Source of the DNA: an uncultured Paracoccaceae bacterium
GTDB lineage: Bacteria; Pseudomonadota; Alphaproteobacteria; Rhodobacterales; Rhodobacteraceae
Direction of reading: 5' to 3'
Length of the DNA stretch: 33,739 nucleotides
Assembly: GCA_937983405.1 (NCBI GenBank)
Contig: CALJZN010000100.1
Coordinates: 1-33,739 of the forward strand
Shown: in pieces, positions 28,540-33,739 of the stretch
Layout: each line of letters opens with the position of its first letter
How positions within the stretch are numbered: position 1 is the stretch's first letter
The notes under the pieces: generated by a model
The model's input: only the letters and a program-made list of their open reading frames with translations
Told to the model about the DNA's origin: nothing
Databases searched by the model: none
Translations under genes and position numbers: made by a program

Positions 28540-28541
28540 CC

Positions 28542-29360
28542 ATGCGCCGCGCCGGCCTCGCCCTTGCCCTTGCGGCGGCGCTGGCCGCCCCGGCGGGGGC
28601 GGCGCCGGCGCGGGTGGTCTCGGTCAACCTCTGCACCGACCAGCTTGCCATGCTGCTGGCGGCGCCGGGGCAGCTTGTCTCGGTCAGCCATTTGGCGCGC
28701 GATCCCATGGTCTCGGCCATGGCCGACCGGGCGGCGGCGATGCCGGTGAACTTCGGTTCGGCCGAGGAGGTGTTCGCGCTTGCCCCCGATCTGGTGCTGG
28801 CGGGCACCTTCTCCACGCGGGCGACGGTGGCGATGCTGCGCCGGCTGGGCATCCCGGTGCTCGAGGTGCCGCCCGTCGCCTCGCTGGCCGAAGCGCGGGC
28901 GCAGATCGCCGCCGTCGGCGCGGCCCTGGGGCGCGAGGGGGCGGCGGCGGCGCTGCTGGCCGCGCTCGACCAAGGGCTGGCGGCGCTGGCCGCCCCGCCG
29001 GGCCCGCGCCCGCGGGTGGCGCTGTATGGCGCGAACGGCTGGACGGGCGGGGCGGCGACGCTGTCGGGCGAGCTGGTGGCGCTGGCGGGGCTTGACAACA
29101 TCGCCGCCGCGCTCGGGCTGGCGGCGGGGGGCTTCGTGCCGCTCGAGCTTCTGCTGGTCGCGGCGCCGGACCTGGTGCTGCCTGGGCGCGTCTATCCCGG
29201 GGCCAGCCGGGCCGAGGAGATCCTGAGCCACCCCGCGCTGCGCCGGGCCGCGCGGATCGCGCCCGCGCGGCCGGCGGAGGCCGACTGGATCTGCGGCACC
29301 CCGCATCTGTTGCGCGCGCTGGCGGCGCTGCGCGCGGCGCGCGCGGCGGCGGTGGAATGA
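28542..29360 (+). CDS. btuF: Periplasmic cobalamin-binding protein of the ABC importer
   Basis: It delivers B12 from the periplasm to the permease. The 272-residue protein has a signal peptide (MRRAGLALALAAALAAPAGA) and the class III binding-protein fold. It has two lobes joined by a helix: RVVSVNLCTDQLAMLL and APDLVLAGTF mark the first, PRVALYGANGW the second. It lacks a lipobox, so it is soluble. Its membership of the BtuF/FecB family is clear, and B12 as ligand follows from the riboswitch and BtuB. Its stop overlaps the permease ATG (ATGA). Confidence 0.88.
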   Translation: MRRAGLALALAAALAAPAGAAPARVVSVNLCTDQLAMLLAAPGQLVSVSHLARDPMVSAMADRAAAMPVNFGSAEEVFALAPDLVLAGTFSTRATVAMLRRLGIPVLEVPPVASLAEARAQIAAVGAALGREGAAAALLAALDQGLAALAAPPGPRPRVALYGANGWTGGAATLSGELVALAGLDNIAAALGLAAGGFVPLELLLVAAPDLVLPGRVYPGASRAEEILSHPALRRAARIAPARPAEADWICGTPHLLRALAALRAARAAAVE

Positions 29361-30349
29361 GCTACGGCGCGCTTCTGGCCGCCCTCGCCCTGGCGGTGGC
29401 GGCGCTGTTCGCGGCCTCGCTCTTGGTGGGGCCGGCGGGGCTGCCGCCGGGGGCCAGCCTGCGGGCGCTGTTCGGGGCCGAGGGGCGGGCGCTGGTGCTG
29501 GTGATGCAGGAGATCCGGCTGCCGCGGGCCATCCTTGCGGCGGCGATCGGGGCGGGCCTGGGGCTGGCGGGCGCGGCGATGCAGGGCGTCCTGCGCAACC
29601 CGCTGGCCGAGCCCGGGCTTCTGGGCGTGTCGTCGGCCGCGGCGCTGGGGGCGGTGCTGGCGTTGCAGACGGGCCTCGCGGCGGCCTTCGCGCCGGCCCT
29701 GCCGCTGGCGGCGCTGACGGGCGCGGCGCTGGCGGCGGTGCTCATGCTCGGGCTTGCCGGGCCGCGCAGCGGGGCGCTGGGCCTCATCCTTGCCGGCGTC
29801 GCGCTGTCGGCGCTGGGCGGGGCGCTGCTGTCGCTGGCGCTGAACCTCTCGCCCAACCCCTTCGCGGCGGCCGAGGCCGTGTTCTGGATGATGGGCTCGC
29901 TCCGGGACCGCTCGATGCTGCATGTGGTCCTCGCCCTGCCCTTCCTTGCGGCGGGCGCGGTGCTGCTTGCCGCTGCCGCGCGCGGGCTAGACGCGCTGAC
30001 GCTGGGCGAGGATGCGGCAGCGGGGATGGGCGTGCGGCCGGGGCGGCTGCGGCTGCTTGTGGTCGCGGGCACGGCGGCGACGGTGGGGGCGGCCACGGCG
30101 GTGGCGGGGGCGGTGGGCTTCGTGGGCCTCGTGGTGCCGCATCTGGTGCGCCGCGCGGCCGGCGGGCTGCCCAGCCGCGTGCTGCCCGCGGCGGCGCTGG
30201 GCGGGGCGGCGATGCTGCTGGCGGCCGATCTTGCGACCCGGCTGATCGCCCCCGACCGCGACCTCAAGCTCGGCGTGCTGACGGCGCTGGTGGGGGCGCC
30301 CTTCTTTCTGCATCTGGTCCTGCGCCTGCGGCGCGAGGGGGCGGGATGA
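29357..30349 (+). CDS. btuC: FecCD/BtuC-family ABC transporter permease
   Basis: This 330-residue inner-membrane permease forms the homodimeric pore of the B12 importer. It has about nine to ten hydrophobic segments and the family motifs RLPRAILAAAIGAGLGLAGA, MQGVLRNPLAEPGLLGVSS and GAVGFVGLVVPHLVRR. The last is next to the cytoplasmic loop that contacts the ATPase. Length and order are normal. It overlaps both neighbours by 4 bp. Related permeases carry haem or siderophores, but the local B12 context favours BtuC. Confidence 0.9.
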   Translation: MSYGALLAALALAVAALFAASLLVGPAGLPPGASLRALFGAEGRALVLVMQEIRLPRAILAAAIGAGLGLAGAAMQGVLRNPLAEPGLLGVSSAAALGAVLALQTGLAAAFAPALPLAALTGAALAAVLMLGLAGPRSGALGLILAGVALSALGGALLSLALNLSPNPFAAAEAVFWMMGSLRDRSMLHVVLALPFLAAGAVLLAAAARGLDALTLGEDAAAGMGVRPGRLRLLVVAGTAATVGAATAVAGAVGFVGLVVPHLVRRAAGGLPSRVLPAAALGGAAMLLAADLATRLIAPDRDLKLGVLTALVGAPFFLHLVLRLRREGAG

Positions 30350-31104
30350 GCCTGATGTCGCTGGCCGACCTCACGGTGTTCCGCGGCCGCCGCGCGGTGG
30401 TCACGGGGGCGACGCTGGCCGTGGCGCCGGGCGAGGTGGTGGGGCTGGTGGGCCCCAACGGCGCGGGCAAGACGTCGCTCCTGCGCGGGGCGCTGGGGCT
30501 TCTGCCGGTGCGGGGCCGCGCGTCGCTGGCCGCGTTGCCGCCGGCGGTGCGGGCGCGGGCGGCGGCCTTCCTGCCACAGACGCGCGAGATCGCCTGGCCG
30601 GTGACGGTGGAGGACCTCGTCGCGCTCGGTCGGCTGCCGCACCGGGCACCGGGTGCCGGGCTGGCCGCGGCCGACCGGGCGGCGGTGGCGGCGGCGCTGG
30701 CGGCGGTCGGGCTTGCGCCGCTCGCCCGGTGCCGCGCGACCGAGCTTTCGGGGGGCGAGCAGGCGCGGGCGCTGCTTGCCCGGGCGCTGGCGCAGGAGAC
30801 GCCGCTCCTTCTGGCCGACGAGCCCGTCGCGGGCCTCGACCCCGCGGCGCAGCTGGCCGCGATGGCAACCTTCCGGGCGCTGGCGGGACGGGGCCGCGCG
30901 GTGCTGGTCAGCCTGCACGACCTCGGGCTGGCGGTGCGCCACTGCACGCGGCTGGTGCTGATGGCCGGCGGGCGCATCCTGGCCGACGGCCCGCCGGCGG
31001 CGGTGCTGACGCCCGCGGCGCTGGCGGAGGTGTTCGGGGTGCGGGCCTATTTCGCCCAGACGCCCGAGGGGCCGGTGTTCCAGCCGCTCGAGGTGGTCGC
31101 ATGA
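30346..31104 (+). CDS. btuD: ABC transporter ATPase for cobalamin
   Basis: The 252-residue ATPase powers the importer from the cytoplasm. It has Walker A VGPNGAGKTSLL (residues 35-46), the Q-loop FLPQTREIAWPVTVEDLV, signature LSGGEQARALLARAL and Walker B LLLADEPVAGLD. The H-loop His lies in VLVSLHDLGLAVRHC. This matches the FecE/BtuD/HmuV subgroup. It overlaps btuC and the next gene by 4 bp each. Confidence 0.92.
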   Translation: MSLMSLADLTVFRGRRAVVTGATLAVAPGEVVGLVGPNGAGKTSLLRGALGLLPVRGRASLAALPPAVRARAAAFLPQTREIAWPVTVEDLVALGRLPHRAPGAGLAAADRAAVAAALAAVGLAPLARCRATELSGGEQARALLARALAQETPLLLADEPVAGLDPAAQLAAMATFRALAGRGRAVLVSLHDLGLAVRHCTRLVLMAGGRILADGPPAAVLTPAALAEVFGVRAYFAQTPEGPVFQPLEVVA

Positions 31105-31892
31105 GCTTTCCGCCCGCCCGCATCGTCTGCCTGACCGAGGAGACGGTCGAGACGCTCTATCTGCTGGGGCAGGAGGCGCGGATCGCGGGGGTCACCGGCT
31201 ATGCCGTCCGCCCGCCGCGGGTGCGGCACGAGAAGCCGCGCGTGGGCGCCTTCACCTCGGCCGACCTGCCGAAGATTCTGGCACTCTCCCCCGACCTCGT
31301 GCTCACCTTCTCCGACCTGCAGGCCGACATCGCCGCCGCGCTGATCCGCGAGGGTGTGGCCGTGCACGCCTTCAACCAGCGCGACGTGGCGGGCATCCTG
31401 GCCATGATCCGCACCTTGGGCGCGCTGACCGGGGCAGCGGCGCAGGCCGAGGCGCTGGCGGCGGGGTTCGAGGCGCGCATCGGGCGCCTGCGCGCCCGAC
31501 CGCGCCCGCGCCGCCCCCGCGTCTGGATCGAGGAGTGGGACACGCCGCTGATCGCCGGCATCCGCTGGGTGTCCGAACTGGTCGAGATCGCCGGGGGCCG
31601 GGATGTCTGCGCCGAGATCGCGGTGCGGCCGCTGGCGCGGGACCGCATCGTGGCGCCCGAGACGGTGGCGGCGCGCGACCCCGAGGTGATCCTCGCCTCC
31701 TGGTGCGGCCGGAAGGTGCGGCCCGAACGCATCGCCGCCCGCCCGGGCTGGGCCGATCTGCCGGCGGTGCGCGAGGGGCGGATCGTCGGGATCAAGTCGC
31801 CCCTCGTCCTTGCCCCCGGCCCCGCCGCGCTGGGCGAGGGGCTCGATGCCATCCTTGCCGCGCTCTGGCCCGGGGAGGGTGGCGATGCCTGA
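31101..31892 (+). CDS. BtuF-like binding protein without signal peptide
   Basis: This 263-residue protein has the same class III binding-protein fold as BtuF. It opens PARIVCLTEETVETLYLLGQ, continues with KILALSPDLVLTFSDLQADI, and the second lobe starts RVWIEEWDTPLIAGI. It begins directly at the mature fold with no signal peptide or lipobox. The ATG overlaps the btuD stop and no upstream extension could add one. A cytoplasmic location is therefore predicted. Similar proteins are annotated cobalamin-binding protein in other bacteria, but their role is not settled: cytosolic B12 capture, a moonlighting enzyme, or export by another route. Its frame overlaps the exbB start by 8 bp. Confidence 0.78.
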   Translation: MSFPPARIVCLTEETVETLYLLGQEARIAGVTGYAVRPPRVRHEKPRVGAFTSADLPKILALSPDLVLTFSDLQADIAAALIREGVAVHAFNQRDVAGILAMIRTLGALTGAAAQAEALAAGFEARIGRLRARPRPRRPRVWIEEWDTPLIAGIRWVSELVEIAGGRDVCAEIAVRPLARDRIVAPETVAARDPEVILASWCGRKVRPERIAARPGWADLPAVREGRIVGIKSPLVLAPGPAALGEGLDAILAALWPGEGGDA

Positions 31893-32559
31893 GGCGATGC
31901 TGCCCGAGGCGATGCTGCCCGAGGCGATGCTGCCCGAGGGGCTGGCCGCCTTCCTCGCCCGCGGCGGGCCGGCGATGTGGGCGATCGCGGCGCTGTCGGT
32001 GCTGACGCTGGCGCTGATCCTGTGGAAGCTTGCGGGCTTCCTTGCCGCCGGCGTCTGGCGCCGGGCCGCGGCCGAGGCGGCGGTGGCCCTGTGGGCCGCC
32101 GGGCGGGGGGCCGAGGCGCGGGCCGCGGCCGCGGCGGCGGGCGGGGTCCGGGCGCGGCTGGCGGCGGCGGCGATGGCGGCGCGGGCCGCCCTGCCCGAGG
32201 CGACGGCGCGGGAAGAGGTGGCGCGGCAGGCCCGCGCGCTCTTGGCCGAGGCGCGGGCGGGCCTGCGCGCGCTCGACCTGATCGCCACGCTGGCGCCGCT
32301 GCTCGGGCTGCTGGGCACCGTTCTGGGGATGATCGCGGCCTTCCGGGCGCTGCAGGCGGCCGGCGCGCGCCCCGACCCCGCGGTGCTGGCGGGCGGCATC
32401 TGGGAGGCGCTGCTGACGACCGCGGCCGGCATGGCGGTGGCGATCCCCGCCGCCGCCGCCCTGTCCTGGGCCGAGGGGGTGGCCGAGCGGCTGCGGCTCG
32501 ACCTCGAGGATCTGGCCACGCGCATCTTCGTCGCGCCGCTGCCCGGGGGGCTGCGCTGA
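31885..32559 (+). CDS. exbB: ExbB/TolQ/MotA-family proton channel protein
   Basis: ExbB forms the pentameric proton channel of the Ton complex in the inner membrane. The 224-residue protein has three predicted helices (about 30-54, 132-153, 175-196). The signature segment IWEALLTTAAGMAVAIPAAA carries Glu173, the usual conserved Glu before the third helix. The N-terminus is a repetitive PEAML run from three 15-bp repeats. GGGGAGGG precedes the ATG at 31885; three further in-frame ATGs sit in the repeats, so the exact start is not certain. It overlaps the previous gene by 8 bp and the next by one base. Confidence 0.9.
   Translation: MPEAMLPEAMLPEAMLPEGLAAFLARGGPAMWAIAALSVLTLALILWKLAGFLAAGVWRRAAAEAAVALWAAGRGAEARAAAAAAGGVRARLAAAAMAARAALPEATAREEVARQARALLAEARAGLRALDLIATLAPLLGLLGTVLGMIAAFRALQAAGARPDPAVLAGGIWEALLTTAAGMAVAIPAAAALSWAEGVAERLRLDLEDLATRIFVAPLPGGLR
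31891..31935 (+). repeat. Three exact 15-bp tandem repeats at the exbB N-terminus
   Basis: GAGGCGATGCTGCCC is repeated three times without mismatch, each encoding EAMLP and each containing an in-frame ATG (31897, 31912, 31927). Copy-number changes keep the frame. Confidence 0.95.
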
Positions 32560-32936
32560 TGTTCGCCTTCGGCGCCCCGCCCCCCCGCCGCCGCCCGGGG
32601 CTGACCGCGATGGTCGACGTGATCTTTCTGCTCGTGGTGTTCTTCATGCTCGCCGCGCGCTTCGGCGCCGAGGCGGCGCAGCCCTTTGCCCCGGGCGGCG
32701 GGGACGGGGGCTGGCAGGGGCCGCCGCGGCTGGTCGAGGTGCTGCCCGAGGGGGTGCGGCTGAACGGCGCGGCGCTGGCCGAGGCCGGCCTGCCGGGCGC
32801 GCTGGCGAGGCTTGGGCGCGGGCCCGAGGACCCGGTGGTGCTGCGCGCTGCCGAAGGCGCGACGCTCCAGCGCGTGGTGGACGTGCTGCAGGCGCTGGCC
32901 GCGGCGGGGCACCGCCGGCTTCTGCTGGCGGAGTAG
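32559..32936 (+). CDS. exbD: ExbD family protein, first copy (Asp present)
   Basis: ExbD sits inside the ExbB ring with one transmembrane helix and a periplasmic domain. The 125-residue protein has the helix GLTAMVDVIFLLVVFFMLA with the essential protonatable Asp20. A short periplasmic domain follows with a late RVVDVLQALAAAGHRRLLLA element typical of the family. The ATG overlaps the exbB stop by one base (TGATG). It is slightly shorter than the usual 135-145 residues. Confidence 0.88.
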   Translation: MFAFGAPPPRRRPGLTAMVDVIFLLVVFFMLAARFGAEAAQPFAPGGGDGGWQGPPRLVEVLPEGVRLNGAALAEAGLPGALARLGRGPEDPVVLRAAEGATLQRVVDVLQALAAAGHRRLLLAE

Positions 32937-32941
32937 CCCCC

Positions 32942-33340
32942 GTGGACTTCGGCCCCGCCGCCCCCGCCCGGCCGCCCCGCGACGGCGCGGTGCCGCTGAT
33001 CAACGTCGTCTTCCTGCTGCTGGCGTTCTTCCTGATGACGGCCACGCTCGCCCCCCCCGACCCGCTGGCGGTGACCCCGCCCGCGGGGCGCGCCGAGGCG
33101 GCGGCCGGGGGCGCTGCCGTGCTGGTGATGGCCGCCGACGGCACGCTTGCCTTCGGCAGGGCGCGGGGCGCGGCGGCGCTGGCCGCGGCGGCGGCGGCGG
33201 CGGCCGGTGCCGCGGGCGGGCGGCTCGAGCTGCGCGCGGATGCCGCGGTCGCGCCCGCCGAGCTTGCACGGATGCTGGCGCGGCTGGCCGCCGCCGGGGT
33301 GGCCGAGGTGGCGCTGGTGCTGCGCGAGGCCCCGCCATGA
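32942..33340 (+). CDS. ExbD family protein, second copy (Asn in place of the membrane Asp)
   Basis: The 132-residue protein has the same layout: a helix AVPLINVVFLLLAFFLMTA and a periplasmic domain ending LARMLARLAAAGVAEVALVL. At the position of the essential Asp it has Asn21 (codon AAC), so it probably cannot carry a proton itself. It may pair with the first ExbD in one complex. The start is GTG at 32942, five bases after the previous stop; no other start keeps the whole N-terminus. The middle is unusually Ala-rich (residues 80-95). It overlaps the next gene by 4 bp. Confidence 0.82.
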   Translation: MDFGPAAPARPPRDGAVPLINVVFLLLAFFLMTATLAPPDPLAVTPPAGRAEAAAGGAAVLVMAADGTLAFGRARGAAALAAAAAAAAGAAGGRLELRADAAVAPAELARMLARLAAAGVAEVALVLREAPP

Positions 33341-33739
33341 GGGGGGCGGCGGGCTTCGCGGGGTTTGTGGCGCTGGCCGGCGCGGCGCATCTGGCGCTGT
33401 GGCAGGTCTTCGGGGCCGGGCCGTCCGGGGGCGGCGGCGGCGGGGTGGGCGACGCCTCGGTGTCGCTGGCGGCGGCGCCGCCGGCGGTCGCTGCGCTGGC
33501 CGAGGGTTGGGTGCGGGCGCCGGAGGCGGCCCCAGAGCCGGCCGCCCCGCCCACCGTCGCGTCCGCCGCCCCCCCCGCGCCCGCCGCGGCCGCGATGCCC
33601 CCGCGCAGCCCTGCCCCCGTTCCGCCGCCGGCGGCCGTGCCGAAGGCGGCCGGGCGGCCGGCCCCCCCGCTCCCTGCCGAGGCGGCCCCCGCCGCCGGCC
33701 CGCCGCCCGAGCCCGCCGCCCGGACGCTGCGGCGGCTGA
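33337..33739 (+). CDS. tonB: TonB protein, N-terminal part (runs off window)
   Basis: The frame is open from the ATG at 33337 to the window end (134 complete codons). It has an N-terminal membrane anchor GFAGFVALAGAAHLALWQVF, whose His21 corresponds to the functionally important His of TonB. A long Pro/Ala-rich periplasmic spacer follows (EPAAPPTVASAAPPAPAAAA and similar), as expected of TonB. The C-terminal receptor-binding domain lies beyond the window, so the assignment rests on the N-terminus and on the exbB-exbD-exbD order. The ATG overlaps the stop of the second exbD (ATGA). Confidence 0.8.
   Translation, partial: MRGAAGFAGFVALAGAAHLALWQVFGAGPSGGGGGGVGDASVSLAAAPPAVAALAEGWVRAPEAAPEPAAPPTVASAAPPAPAAAAMPPRSPAPVPPPAAVPKAAGRPAPPLPAEAAPAAGPPPEPAARTLRRL

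Overview
The window is a contiguous piece of a very GC-rich alphaproteobacterial chromosome, most likely from the Rhodobacterales (Rhodobacteraceae/Paracoccaceae). The evidence is a DUF1013/TrcR-type regulator found only in Alphaproteobacteria, a red-type (form IC) RuBisCO operon in the compact order seen in facultatively autotrophic purple and related bacteria, Rhodobacter-style RTX and Hint-domain proteins, and strong third-position GC codon use. I cannot name the species.

Region 1 (1-13700) is a loose set of single genes. It holds asd and a secreted RNase T2 on the minus strand, a trcR-like regulator, a decayed RTX gene, a small secreted protein next to a large subtilisin/P-domain/RTX protease, tRNA-Cys, a VOC protein, a Gfo/Idh/MocA oxidoreductase, an orphan ParA and a protein with an extremely acidic tail. 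Between them lie long gene-free stretches that are visibly richer in G+C than the genes. Three contain recognisable gene fossils: a Hint-domain gene broken by a 32-bp tandem duplication, a peptidoglycan-binding domain fragment, and a free methionine-R-sulfoxide reductase (fRMsr) with a 1-nt deletion, an in-frame stop and a lost catalytic Cys.

Region 2 (13719-24687) is a complete Calvin-Benson-Bassham locus. cbbR is divergent from cbbF-cbbP-cbbT-cbbA-cbbL-cbbS-cbbX-cbbE-cbbZ-cbbY. The genes regenerate ribulose bisphosphate (cbbF, P, T, A, E), fix CO2 (cbbL, S), repair inhibited RuBisCO (cbbX) and clear side products (cbbZ, cbbY). Several junctions are ATGA overlaps, and a strong hairpin sits between cbbS and cbbX. 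The cbbR-cbbF gap is a conspicuous AT-rich island with a LysR-type operator candidate. ugd (UDP-glucose dehydrogenase) converges on the operon from the other side.

Region 3 (26340-33739) is a vitamin B12 uptake operon. A sigma70-like promoter and a cobalamin riboswitch precede btuB, a periplasmic binding protein, a FecCD-type permease, an ABC ATPase, a second binding-protein homologue without a signal peptide, exbB, two exbD genes and a tonB that runs off the window end. Outer-membrane receptor, inner-membrane ABC pump and the energising TonB-ExbB-ExbD complex therefore appear to sit behind one B12 switch. The second ExbD has Asn where the essential membrane Asp is expected, so the two ExbD proteins may be unequal partners.

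I found no CRISPR array, insertion sequence, rRNA or phage genes. I did not recognise a wholly new multi-gene system. The most unusual signals are the ExbD pair, the gene fossils in GC-inflated spacers, the acidic tail expansion and the RNase T2 active-site change.
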